A DNA stretch of 64,000 nucleotides, taken from the NCBI RefSeq assembly GCF_024713975.1, contig NC_091104.1, forward strand, positions 14,713,580-14,777,579. The letters are read 5' to 3'. The translations under genes and the position numbers were made by a program. The notes beneath the pieces were generated by a model that ran no database searches, had not been told where the DNA came from, and was given only the letters and a program-made list of their open reading frames with translations. The DNA comes from Paralichthys olivaceus. Taxonomy: Eukaryota > Chordata > Actinopteri > Pleuronectiformes > Paralichthyidae. The first letter of the stretch is position 1. The number at the start of each line of letters is the position of its first letter. Shown one piece after another: positions 1 through 13,000 of this stretch.

Positions 1-130
1 TACTTTTCCAGTTTACCTTAGATAAGTGCAGTGGTTGAGGGATCTGCTGACACAAATGTGTTCTTGTTTGCACATATTCCCACTGTCAGTCAGAACATTT
101 AAACATGATTCTCTCCCTGTGCCTCTGCAG

Positions 131-1759
131 CTGTGGTCTCCATGTTCACCATGCCTGTGGTCTATGAGAAACACCAGGTAGGAATCTTTAGGAGCTTTGT
201 GATTTACTGAAGTCGACCATGCTGGGAAAATGTTGTCCGGTATTTTCACCTGTCTTTTTCTCCTTCTGTTTTCAGGCACAGATTGATCAGTATGTGGGAC
301 TAATACGGACCCAGGTCAACTCTGTGGTGGGAAAGTGAGTAGTTGTATTTTTGCCAAACTTTTGTATGGAAGCAGTTTTCACAGTTAACAATAATCTTAA
401 AATTGCAGCACTGATCTCTTAGTGCTGCTGACGTTCACTACTGCAAAGAAATGAACTCTTGAACAGTTGATACCAAACTGAGGGGCTGCGTTGGTCTGGT
501 GTTCCACGCATCCCTACCTGATCCCACATTCCATTCCAGTAGGTGGCGGTAATGCAAAATAAGGTTGTTTGTCATCCTCCATGTAAATCAATCGGACTAC
601 CATCCCGTCCAAGCATAGCTGCGATTTCTCTCCAGGAGTTTGGACCAAATTGTGTGTCCTTATTCCTTCAAAGACGTGTTGTACAAAGTGGGTACCAGCA
701 GATCTCCTCACACAACCTCTCTTCAAAACAAGCATCCATGTTCTTCTTCTTCTCTTCACTGCAACTAAACCAAAAGCGCACCACCAACTGCACTGGAGAA
801 ATGTGCATGAGCAGTCGGCGTGTATAGTCAAATTTTGGGCTGCACACAGAGTTCCATGCTTACCCCAGCGGGCAGGAGTGGAAGACCAAACCTGCATTAC
901 AGTGTCCGTCATGTCACAGCATTAAAGATAAATTAAAGATGCTGCACATCGCAGACCTTTTTCAGTTTTTCATTCCCCAAGTGTTATATAGATATAATCT
1001 TTTTTGTGAATGTTAAAGTTCTGCAAAGCCCACAGAGGGACTTCCTCTCGCTCTTCAAAAACCTCATCAATGGTCAGGCTAAAACCTCTGCATCATCCTG
1101 AGGTCACAATATAAACCTAAACCCACATTTGCATAACGCACACTTAGCAGCTAGTCTGGCACGCCCCCCCCAAACCCAGCAAACTTTAAACCGAGAGCAG
1201 AGCCTGACATTTCCTACATGAGCTAGCAACGTTCGGCCAATCATAGCAGACTGGGATTTTTTGGGAGGGTGGGCTTCAGAAGCTCAAATCAAGTGTTTCA
1301 GACAGAGGCTGAAAAGAGGAGCTGCAGCAATGGACAGTATGAAGAAAGTGAACATTAGAGCATGTAAACCTTTTCAAGTAAAACTCCAATTAAAATCATG
1401 AGAAGTAAAATGTCTCCTTTCACATGAGTCTCACGGTAGAGTCGGAGGATCTACGCTTTGTTTTTTAACTGACGTGTTTGTAGTCGCTTGTGTCTGCAGT
1501 CAGCTGATGCAAAACATCTCTCTCTGCAGTTTTTGTCCTGACCACTGCAGTGACTTTGCCAATTTTAGTAAAAACTCGACTTGTGAGCTTTATAGACGCC
1601 CATAGAAAGCATCAAGTGCTTAGCTCCCTAAAAAGAATGAAGTAGAATAAGCACAACTTAATCTTGAGTAAATATCTCGCTGGACACGTGGCTTAAAGTT
1701 TGTTTTTCCTGCACAGGATCCAGGCAAAGATCCCCGGGGCCAAGAGGAAGGAGGAGTAG
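131..1759 (+). CDS. rtn1: Reticulon-1, C-terminal part (last three coding exons)
   Basis: Partial gene; the upstream part lies left of the window. Coding exons are 131-177, 276-334 and 1717-1759 (stop TAG 1757-1759), each flanked by AG and GT and joining in frame. The joined product ends the reticulon homology domain: the end of the second hydrophobic hairpin (VVSMFTMPVVYEKHQ), then AQIDQYVGLIRTQVNSVVGK and IQAKIPGAKRKEE. Among reticulons the SMFT-PVVY and QIDQY-GL-RT wording matches RTN1 better than RTN3 or RTN4, whose equivalent segments differ (SLFSIPVIYERHQ in RTN4). Reticulons are ER membrane-shaping proteins; the KRKEE end is a KxKxx-type ER-retrieval-like tail. The gene runs tail to tail with tdrd9. 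Which fish paralogue (rtn1a or rtn1b) cannot be told from this fragment. Confidence 0.9.
335..1716 (+). other. rtn1 last intron
   Basis: GT-AG intron (donor GTGAGT at 335, acceptor CAG ending 1716). It holds a dispersed repeat near 530-910. The open frames overlying that repeat on both strands are not genes. Nothing else recognisable. Confidence 0.7.
530..910. repeat. Dispersed repeat with a GTAGG-GGCGGTA terminal motif (copy 1)
   Basis: The segment begins with GTAGGTGGCGGTAATG (539-554) and later contains a TTC-rich stretch. The reverse complement of the same 15-16 bp motif recurs at 32522-32536 beside a TTCTTCTTCTT stretch, which suggests a shared interspersed family. The family name is unknown to me and the right boundary is a guess. 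Confidence 0.4.
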
Positions 1760-2575
1760 GCCTGTCTGTCTGTCTCGCCGTGAAGCTGACAGTCCAGTCC
1801 AGCTCAGAGTCAGGCAGCTCGCTCACTGTTGAAGAGCCTGGTCGTCACCTGTGGGGCGTAGTGCTGTGTCATCTTGGTGTTCTCTAAAAGCATCCACTGG
1901 AGAAGCCGTCACCCTGTCTATAGCAGTCTAAACACTAACACACAAAGTCACACATACAGGATCTTGTTTCTAGGTAGACAGGTACACAACTCGATAAACT
2001 AAAAAAAGTAACTGACTTTTTTGTGTTGCTTATTAGAAAGTGCATGAAGTTGAGCCTTGGGTAAATAATATTTGATATCTTTTTGTGCAGTTTTTCAATG
2101 ACGCTACGTTTTTTGCTTTGCAGTGCTTACCACAAACTGTACGGTTTGGCACAAAAAAGCTAAATGCCCACAGACGCGCTTTGCTGCCGATGTTAAATAC
2201 CGCTTCATGTTTCTGGGTTAGCACTTGGGGCTTCTCTCAGTATATGTCAATATATATAAATATCAAAAATGATTTCCTTTTTGGTGTTTCCAAGCACAAG
2301 ATAATTTAACAGTATGTGTCTTAGATGTGGTTATTGTAGAGTTTTTGCTTTTGTATAACCATAAGGAGCAACACACACACCCATGTTTTAGGTACTGTTG
2401 TACAACTACTATGAAGACAAGGAGTATCTGGTGATATTTAGCTTGTTTGAATAACTGTCCAACTTTGTACTATGCTCAAATATACTCTGTAGTTCTCTAG
2501 ACCCGGACTCTCAAACAATTTGCACTTACACTATGTATTTAATTACATGAATAAGGAAAATAAATGTACCTTGAT
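1760..2575 (+). other. rtn1: rtn1 3' untranslated region
   Basis: About 0.8 kb of non-coding sequence after the rtn1 stop, ending just after an AATAAA at 2559-2564. No other gene is visible in it. The extent is inferred from the polyadenylation signal, so shorter or longer ends are possible. Confidence 0.55.
2559..2564 (+). terminator. AATAAA polyadenylation signal, rtn1
   Basis: Canonical AATAAA on the + strand about 800 nt after the rtn1 stop, the first well-placed one downstream of it. Functional use is inferred. Confidence 0.5.
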
Positions 2576-2760
2576 GTATAACATCTCTTCTGGCACCTCA
2601 CTGTCTACATTACATTCATAAGACGACTTCAGGTTGGTGAGGATGAGAGTGTGTTTGACACCGCAGCTAAATTTGCGGCGATAACACTTTGGATGGGAGA
2701 CTTGGAATGAGCTATAAATACAAGCCAATGAATTCTGGCACAGACACATGTCAGTTGTAG

Positions 2761-2795
<35 letters not shown>

Positions 2796-4074
2796 AGTGA
2801 CACCAGGGCTTTCCACAAGGATATGGAGTAACAAGCCAGTAGGAAAAAGTAGACAGCTAGGGCAGTCCAAGGGCATTCTCCCCTTGAGAAAAGAAATTAG
2901 CTGTAAAAGCCAAATTTGGTGCCTCTTGTAGATTCTAATGACGCTGTTCCTATAGACTGATAAAGACTGATCTCCATGATTGTATATTTCTACATTATTT
3001 ACAAGTAGTGAATTATTTACAAGAAGAGGAATAAGAACATGAAGAATTACTATCCACTTCATATCACACAAATCAGGAGAAAACCACTCTTGGCTAGTTG
3101 ACTCACAAATGTAAGCTGTAGATTAAATGATATATACAGAAACAGTGATCATTCATATGTTACTGTTTGGAAACCATTACATCATGTTTACTATATAAAA
3201 CATAATTCGGAGAATGTGACATGACAACTAAATACTGTTAGCAGAGGAGCAGCATGAGATACGAGCCAGAATCAGCTAGTGTGACTCTGCAGTTTGTTGG
3301 TTTGTCTCCAGACAGTTGATGAGTTAATAAGAGTTTAACCAGAATCATGAGAAACGAATATCATCAGGAAGCTTTTCTATTAGTTTATCCACAGCACAGT
3401 GGTTTGTGTGCAACATCTCCTTCTGACGGAGGATGAAGAGTTGAAACAATCCCTTTGTCTGGGTTTGTTTAACAGGTGACTGGCCTTTAACCTTTTACTA
3501 AACAAAACAAGTTGTTTCTAAATTATTACATTCACAAGTTCTCGAGAAAGTTTTGCTAGATAATGTTTGCATGACAAACATCTGGTTTATTAAACATTTA
3601 CAGTGATAGTATTCTCTTGCTTGAAGTAAAATGTGGACAATCACAGAAATCAAAGGTTAGAGGTAAGATGTGAGTTGTGTTAGGCTTTGGCATGAATTGG
3701 TCATGTTGAAGGTTAGAGATAAGGTTGTGTGTGGAGTCTATGTTTCAATGACTGATGAGCCACATCTGTTACAAACAACTCTTTTTAATATCCACTGCTG
3801 AACAACATGACAACAGACTGAACATGATGAATCTCATCACTGAACAGTGGTTTCTTTATAAGCAGCAGTGTTTAAACAACGACAAGCCCACTGCAGCAAG
3901 AGAACAAAGAGGGTTGAACATTTAACTGTGCAGCCAAAAGCTACAGTTCAATTTAAACATAATAAAATGTCAAACATATAAAATTCTCTGAACATTAAAT
4001 TAAAATTCTTAGTGACTGCAAATATTAACACATTAGAATCAGTTCAAAACAAAAACAACGATTACAATGATTTT
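2571..4074. other. Tail-to-tail interval between rtn1 and tdrd9
   Basis: No coding exon is seen. It contains a (GT)n microsatellite at 2763-2793 and, towards 4074, the presumed 3'UTR of tdrd9 on the - strand. ATTAAA on the - strand at 3784-3789 and AATAAA at 3586-3591 are candidate tdrd9 polyadenylation signals. Confidence 0.5.
2763..2793. repeat. (GT)n microsatellite
   Basis: About 15 uninterrupted GT units. Antisense open frames rich in HTHT here are artefacts of the repeat. Confidence 0.95.
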
Positions 4075-7000
4075 TTAAGTGTTGAGGAGAGTGACAGGAT
4101 GCAGCTGGTAGACAACACCTCTCGTCTTTCCACCACATGGTGCCACGATATCCATCCTCAGACAGGGATCCACCTGCAGCACCAATACACAAACTTAAAC
4201 ACACACACAACTTGAACGTGCTAAAAAATGTTGGATATGGATGACGGAGCGCTGACGTAAACACACCTGGTTCCATTTCTCCTGTTTCTCGTAGAACAAA
4301 GGAGTGACGGCTTCCCTCGGGGGCGACTTGGTGAACAGTCTACAATACACAGTACAGAGAGATTTATAAAATACTATTTGAACCAACCACTGTATAAAAA
4401 GATCAACAACATGACAGCCCCTAAAAAGTCGAATCATTTCGATTCAATCCCGGGTGGCTGCATGTGATAATTTTGGTCTGAACAAATTATTTGATACCAT
4501 AAAAATGAGATGAGGTGTCATGACTAACAGCTGAGAAGGACTTCAGAGAAGTTGGCTGTGCCTGTATCTAATTTTAGCTTCATTTGTCTGAAGTGGCTGA
4601 ACATTGTCCTTACATCCAGTCATTAATCAGACCATTCAAACTTTATCTCTGTGGGTGTGAGTGTGTTTGACCTCAAGAGAAGCTCCCGACAGTCCTCCTG
4701 CAGTTGGCTGATCCTGTCAGGCCCCAGATGCAGCGTGCCACTGGGCCCGTCACACACCAGACGGTTTATAGCCATTCGTAGGGCGTTTATCTAAAGAGAG
4801 AAAAAACATTTGAGTAATTGACATCATGTAACTGTGCAGAAACATGAAATATGGCCATTAACCTATTTAGATCTGATGCAACATATGGGTGTATATACCT
4901 TTAAGGTGCGACGTTTGCATGCTCCTCCCTGCGCAGAGCTGGATGAGACGGGTCTCATCCATGATGTCATGGTTTTCAAGACATGTCACTGATGAAATTC
5001 ATTGTGTTGTGCTGAAATACTTGCGAGAAAGTCCAAATGTCGTATGGGAAATGTAGTTTGTTTTTCAGCGCTCTTAGCCTATAATGAAGTTTTTAAAGTA
5101 GTGTTTCACACAATGACTGACCATCTAAGCCAGAGCAGCAATATTGAAGCGCATTACATGGTCATGATGAAAACGAAGATTCAGACCCTGATGATCCTGC
5201 TGACTCACTGACCAAGGCTCAGTCTGTAAGAGACATGTTTGAGGAGGAGGTGGAATAAGGAGGGCTCAGGTTATTTATTTTTTTATGTTCACTAAGTTAA
5301 TGGAAAATGCAATATTTATTATTTATTAATGTTTTAGCTATCAAAGGTTTTTTGACTTCACAAAGGTTGGCAATTCTGTCAGGTCTTCAGAAAACCTTAA
5401 GATTTTAGGTGTTGTCAAACAAAGCTTATCTTTGAATGTGCGTTTTTATCCGGAGCCTTAGGTCTTAATGGGTTAAAGTATTGTTTTAAAAGGAACAAGG
5501 CCCAGTGCTGTGGATCACTCTTGTGATCAGTTTTATCACAACAAATACACCAGTTCTATTTTATACATGTTTTAGAAGCTATTAAGATACTGGGACAAAA
5601 CAACATACAGAGATACCTACATGAGGAAATCTGTTCCATCAAAAAGTACATTTCATGAAGTAATGAATAAAATTCTTCTCTTCCTAACGCATTCTGTTGT
5701 CTGTTACACTTTTACCTCCTTGTGTTTCAGGGACTAGTGTGCAGGAAAAGTGCTGCAACTCAGCTGTGTTTTAGTCTAAGTGCATGAGCTAAAAAATGTT
5801 AATATGGTTAATATATTGCAGGTAAATATCACTGTTCACACACAGATGGAGCTGATGATTGACACAGATCTGAAGAAATTAATCTGTGTTTTCCCATCAG
5901 ACACAACATGTCCGCCTCTCTGTGTCTGGTGACAGCTGTTACCTCAGCGATGTCTTCCACGTCAAACTTGACGTCAAAGGCGAGTTCGATGTCGTGCTCT
6001 GGTAGGATGCCATCTTGTGCTTGACTGTTCCAGCCGAGTCCACAGAGGGCGCCGGTGTAGCAGGTCCTCTCTTCATTTGTGCTAAAATACATAAATATTG
6101 ACATATGACATAAATATTGAGTGTGCCACCTTCAAAGATATGCAGAGGTAGAACTTTGTGTCAAACTGACCGTAACTCCATGACGGGGGTGAAGAGCATG
6201 GTCACGAGTGAAGGCAGCCCGGGGATGTCTGGCATGATGGTGGTATCTCTCAGAAGAATGCGTGTTCCTGCAACACAAACACACAATAAGCAGAAATTCC
6301 AGAATAAAAACAAGCTGAATTAAAAACCGCAGCCCAAACTTTTTACAGCGTTTTTAAAAAAAATTCTGAAAAATGTGCTGTCAATGTTTCAGATTCAGTA
6401 GTTGGAGTAACATCAGCTGGTCAACTCTACCACGGAGGTTATGTTCTTGCCCCTGGTAACCATCTCCCAGAAAACAATCATGTTGATGGGGGGAGAAGAA
6501 AGAACTTACATCTTACTTAAATCCATGGGTGCAATTTGATAGTTTGAGGGAATTTAATGACAATATTGGGGCTTGCTGGAGGCATGTGCCCCAGTGACAT
6601 TGTACAAACATTTGCTGGACATGTAGTGTACAGAGGGTTTATTCAGCAGAGCAAAGCAGTCGCAGCCAAAATAATAAGATTTACATCATTAAAATGTTGA
6701 TATGTGGTGTTAATAATTACATCACACTTTGTATCTGCTACCTGTGGAGTTGACCGACACAGTCCCAGCCACCAGTATCCTCTGATGTTTGTTATGAGGG
6801 TTTTCATTCAGCGCCAGAAGGTTGATGCTGCTCCTCTCTATGCAAACCATCCTGGAGGAGGACACATAAGCAATGAAAACCTGCAGCTTTAATGTGGTGC
6901 CGGTCTATGTTGTCAGGCTTACTTGTAGAAGGTCTTGTGGCTCAAGCTGTGAAAGCTTATCTTGTGAGGACTGCTTGGTCCATACACATGAACCTGTGGT

Positions 7001-10000
7001 TTCAGAGAGAATGCAGCAGACACACATGACCTGATTTATTCATGCAGCCATTGGTGGCTGGGATTCAGAGCTGTGGTCACCCTGTCCTCATTGTTCTGTC
7101 AGACAGGATGGGTGTGCCTCTGAATGAACACCAACATCTATTGAGATGGCGCCATCTCCTGGACAAAACCAATCACTACCAAAATATCAGCATCCCACAC
7201 AAATCCATTTTTATACCTAAAAAACATGTACGCACACGTACGCACTTTCTTGTCTTCTTCATTTACTTCTCCTTGTTAATTTCTTTAGATATTTTAACAC
7301 AGATTTTTTTTTTACCTGCTTTGCAATCAATTACTATTACTGTTACTAATTTTCAGTAGGAATATAATATGAAAATGTTTTGTAAGCCGCAGTGCATCTT
7401 GCCTTTGTCTTGGAAATTGGCAGGCTGCTTTTGGAAAACTGAGCAAGCAGCTTGTCAATGAGTTCCTTCTCCTCTTTCTTGCGATCCGTCCAGGAGCTGC
7501 TGGCAGCATTGGGGACATATGCCCCTGTTTTCATGTCCTTGTACAGGGACATCAGCACCTCGTGGTTTTGCTGCCAAGAGCACACAGGGAGATATCATGA
7601 CTCAGATAAACAGTGTTTAATTACATCTTTATGAATTTTGTGCTGAGGTTGTTTCTCCTTAAAACATAAGAACTTCCTGTTGTGCTTTACGCTCAGAAAC
7701 TTAAACTCTAATCACCTTGGAATCAAAGCTCTCTTCAGCCTTGACAGCATGTCCTTCCTCCACCAAGATGTCTACCACACTGTTGTTTGTTGTCTCATTG
7801 TTGATGAGCAGCTGAACACGCATGACATTGTGGAGGATGGAGTAGAGTGACACGATGAGTGAATTGCCCTTCACCAGTGTGCGAAAGCGATCGCGTGCTC
7901 TGCTGCTCCACTGGTTTCCAAGGATGATGGACTGGGCTGATGGACGCATCCCAGAAACTTGAAACTCATGAGCCTAAGAAGTGTTTGGATGTTGATAATT
8001 GTTTAAAGACTGGACAGTGGATCAGAAATGTGCCACTCACAGTTTTACTACCTGGAAAGGGTGAGACAGAAGATCAGAGGGGAGCTCTCTGAGGCTGCTG
8101 CAGGCAACAACCGCTGTGTTACCAAAGTCCAAGAAGAAAACCTGCAGAGTGACAGGAAACGTATTGCCCTCTGATGATCATGAACAACTGCTATCCAATG
8201 CTTTCCTATATTCTGTTTTCGATGTTAGGGGTCAACATTCAGATCAGTTTTCAAATTTACCAGACTGAATACCTGGAGGCCACCACTCATTTGGTATGTC
8301 AGAACAATTTGATTCAAAATGATGACTTATCTGCTTAGAACAGACACTTGACCAAACTATGTCCAGAGATAATTTAATTTTTGCAGACTTGTATAAAAAT
8401 GTAATTTCACAACGCTTTTGCTTTTCTTATTTCTTGGTATTTGATCAATTATAAGATTATAATGACTTCTGAAACTGAAAACTGTTTTGTACAAGAGAAC
8501 ATTGTTCCTCTTGCTGCTTCAATCAGTTATACAACATTATGCATGTGTGAAAATAAAAAAGGAAACAAATGGCTGTACTACAATTTGAGTGATATCCACC
8601 TCCACTGTATTGCCACGGATGTGCAGGATCTTGGCACGGTAGTAGAGACTCTGATCATTGACCTCGGAGTAAGGAGCCAGACACCTCAGGTTGGGGTAGA
8701 GTGACACAGTTATAGGATGCAACGTGTGCTTGTTGATCTCAGCTGTCAGCCACCGCTGCTTCTCTAAGCTGGCTTCATCTGCCTGGAACCCCCAGAAATG
8801 TCCCACGTCCACCACCTTCAGCAGAGATCAGAGTTAAGGGACCGTCATGACAGATGAACTCACAGTATCTCCTTTTGAAAGACCAAGTTAAATGTAGGGG
8901 ACTGACCTCTGTGATGTTGACCACAAAGAAGTGGTTGGGGGGTAGTTTGTCTGGATCAATAGTGCTGCTCAACACTCCCACTGGGCAGACAGACTGGCTC
9001 TGGAAGTCAACATTCACCCTGGGTAGAAACAGAGAACTGGACATTAATGTTCTGTGCACATTAACTTTCACTTTGAATGTCATAACATCAAGTAATTTTA
9101 AAGTTATCTAGCAAGTGTTCATAAGGTATCCTAAATCAAACGTTGACATGAATCCAGATACCTGGTATAAGAGGGGCATTAAGAATCATGCAGAAGTATC
9201 ACAAGACAATCACATCACCCCATCTCGAAGCTGGTGCTGTGTGTGCCTAAAATCTGCCCTGAGTCACTGATTGCAGTGCTTGGATGTCAGATTACATTAA
9301 TGCTCAGTGCACGGACACTGAACGATGCAGCCTGTGGTGCAGGGGGCTCCACTTTCCAAAAGATTCTCAGCCCTCAGAACACCAACACTGTAAAACCCAG
9401 TGCTCTTATGATTTCACGCCCCTCATTAAAACCTAATGCTCTTGTGCCTTTTCCCGCCCCATATATTTAAGTTTCAGACAAGGAGGGAAGTAAAGTTCAG
9501 AATAGATTTTATGAATATGTAAACAAAGTCGTACCGTGCATATTTCATGTGAGTTATGTTCCCAGCATATTTTTCAATTTGTTCAATGGGGTAAACAAAA
9601 AGTTCCATGGGAGAACTCTGCTGGGACAGGAGGAGGGCGAGGGACACTTCAGGCAGAACCCCAGAGTCTTGAGATGTCCTGTAGAACTCCACATATGCTC
9701 TGAGTGTACGCACGCACACACACACAGTCAGGTAATGAACAATCAAATATTAGTTCTTGTTTTTTTTTTTTAATCTATTGTTTAGACAAAGTGCTGAGGT
9801 TTAATGTGTGATTTGCCTCCATTTACCTGGAGTTATCAAAGGAAATGGTTTTGACTTGTCCACACAGGCGGAACAGAGACTGCAGCTGCTTGTAGTACAG
9901 GAAACTGTATGGAGGCATGTTCCTCACCTGGACACAGCACAGTTGTTGTAATCACTACTTACTGTAACAAGTTTAAATGATTAGTTACAGCATAACAGTA

Positions 10001-13000
10001 AAGTATTGAGCAAAACATTTAAGCATATTTCACAACAATGAACTGTATTCACTAGATGCGGCTGCCAATACTAAGGATTATACCATCACTGTTGTTCTGG
10101 GGTTGAAGCCACTTAATTCTCTGGAGGCCAAGTCTTCATCTATTTCCCCCTGGATGAAGTAGTTGGGGTAGTAGGCACCGGCGATGACCAACTGAGACAG
10201 AGACAGGTGCAATCGAACACAAACTGAAATCAATATCCATCCGCTCCGATGACAGGATCTGAGGCACACGATGTGACACACTTGGGCCTGGGAGATAATT
10301 TATTGTATACGTGCATCATGGACCTGAATTTCATCGCAGTATTCGGTTTTTAATTATTTCTTCCAAATGTTACTTTCACATCAAAAATGACACGCTATAT
10401 ATAAAGTAAACTTCTGCTGACTGTACATCCCATCATGTCCAGCACCGAGTCTCACCTGAAGAATGAACCTCAGCCTGTGTGTGCTGGTATAGTCTGCTGG
10501 TTGACTGCTGTCCTGCACATGCATGTTGAACTGGGAAACACGCTTCCTCAGGTCCTCATACAGCTCGGCAACCTGGAGAGAGAGTTACTGCTGAGGCACA
10601 CAGTAGTTTAATTTGGAATAATTCACTCATTGAGACTGGAGTTGTTCACCATTTTTACTAATGCATGAGATAATCAACTGTGCACCAACACAGGTTATAA
10701 TCAACTAGGTAGTTCATCAATGAACTTGTGAAGTCATGTGACCCTGCTCTGTGCATTGTCTGTGTACCTCCCTGATCCTCTTGATCTGAATGAAGTTCTC
10801 TTTTCCCCAGTCCAGCTCGTCCTGGGAGAAGAAAGCAACAAGAAACATTGCATTAAAAAATGATGATACATTGATAAATTAAATAAAGTTGGTTATTAAG
10901 TATCAGTGAGAGAAAACAAGTACAAAATGAGCATCATAAGTTTTCTGTGTGTTTCTCTTTTCAGTGAGTTCATGTTTGGTTGTTGTGTTGTTCACCTTTG
11001 GGTGTCTCAGCTGTCCTTTCTTTTTGGAAGAGTGCCATGCCTAACAGTGAGAGACCACAGGAAAGGGTTTTCAAGCTAAGGTTCCAACAGCTATTAGGCA
11101 AGTATGTAAATTAATTCAAGACCACACAACTTGCTGTTAACTTGATCACACCTTGAAGGCATTTACAAAACCTATGGAATCACTTTGTGTTCCATGGGCA
11201 AAGGCCAACTTGCTCCTGGAATTACAAACACTGGTCAGTACAACACAAGGTAAAAACAAAAAAGCCCACTGCAAGAAAAACTCTTTGTGCTGTTCAGCAA
11301 AACATACACATATCTTCTAGTGAGTCAATAATTATAATACAAGGGTCTTGACTCTATTGAGTTATATAACAACATAATGGTCCAAATACCCATGAATATA
11401 TTGTTCCATCTGTCCATCATCCATTGCTACACAAAAACAATACTGACAGCCTATGAATCATTGCAGCTACTGTGTGTGACTCACCTGTGGCCAGCGAGCT
11501 GCTGCATGGACGGTATGGCAAAGAAACTCTTCAGAGAATGTGAGGCGGCTGAGAATATAACAAACCAACACTTGTGTTACATTAACACAATGCACTCCAA
11601 GAGTGCAATTCTGAATGTGCTCTAACTGAGGCCTGTTCCAGCTGTATAATGACAGACTGACCTATAATGAGGCACTCGTCCAGGCAGCCAAAGACATGGC
11701 CGAGGACAATTATCTTCCCCAGGTACAGGTCCACAGGCAAATGGGCCAGCACTCGACCCAGGAATGTTAGCTCGCCATCCTCGCTCTGAGCCCTGCCGTC
11801 ACTTTTCACAGACAGAGCGCCGATCTACAGAAGAAAACCCACAACTACTGAAAACACAATAGGCTTCATTTATGAAGTCCTAAGCCTTTCCTCAAATTAA
11901 CAGTTGATTGAACATGTAAATAACTCATCTCTTTGACAAAAATAGAATCATATTTTTCCCTTCACAGTTTATTAAAATTAATGGCTATTGATGGATATTG
12001 TATTTATTTTTATTATAAGCTCAATATCTTGAAATAAGTTTATAATTTATTACTGAAAAGTTTCTAATTTGTTATTGATGGAAAAAACAAGATTAACACT
12101 GCACATTATTATCTGCAAACAAACTTGACTATCCTAACACAAAGATCCTGTGAGAGAACTCCTGGTCTAATCCTCTGTCACAGAGCTGAGAAGATGCCTA
12201 AGTAAATAACAGTTATCATTACACTCACAAATGTCAACGTACTTGACAAGACATTAATGGAAGAATCATCAATCTGCTTTCTTTTTACAGACCTCTTTGA
12301 GTTGCAGCACAGTTCTCACTATGTCTTCAGAGTTTGGGGGTGAAAGTGCTGTTGAGAGGATGGAGCGGGGATCTCCCATATCAAGCAGCTTCACTTTCAG
12401 CATGATAGTGGCCAAGGGGGCAAGCTAAGAGGAAGGCGAACAGTATGGCCTTGATAAATGTTGTCAGATTTCAGAGGCAACCCTTAAAACTGTAAAATAA
12501 AATAAAACTGTGTATTGAACGTGTTCTTTACCAGCATCTCAGGAATCATGTACTCTGGGATCTCATTCCTCCAGAAATCTTTGGTGACGAGACGATAACA
12601 GTAGCCCCTAGACACTCGTCCTGCCCTCCCTGAGGTAGGTGAGAGAAGCCTTAGTTGAACAGACACAGACACTTTGTAGTTTAAGTTGCATTAGTTGCAG
12701 TAATTAACAGACCTCTACGCTGGTTACTGTTGGTTTTGGACGCCCAGGTGAGACGGAGAGACTGATAATTGGTATCTTGGTCACAGACTAGGTGACGAGT
12801 AAGACAGAAGTCAATGACTGTGAGGACAAAAAAGCACCAATACCAATTAAAACTTAGGAAAAAACTTAAAATCAAAAAATAAAATCAAGCTCAGGAGAAA
12901 AGATATCGACCATATTTGACATCCGGAACAGTCACCGAACTCTCTGCGATGTTGGTGGAAAGGATGACCTGTGAAAATGAAAGGATCATCAGTACAGCAA

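Noticed and set aside
514-925. Open frames on both strands in the rtn1 intron
   Set aside because: They lie in a dispersed repeat and carry no known domain.
4428-4462. tRNA-like T-arm sequence (GATTCAATCCCGGGTGG)
   Set aside because: No A box or foldable tRNA body upstream; at most a tRNA-derived SINE fragment or chance.
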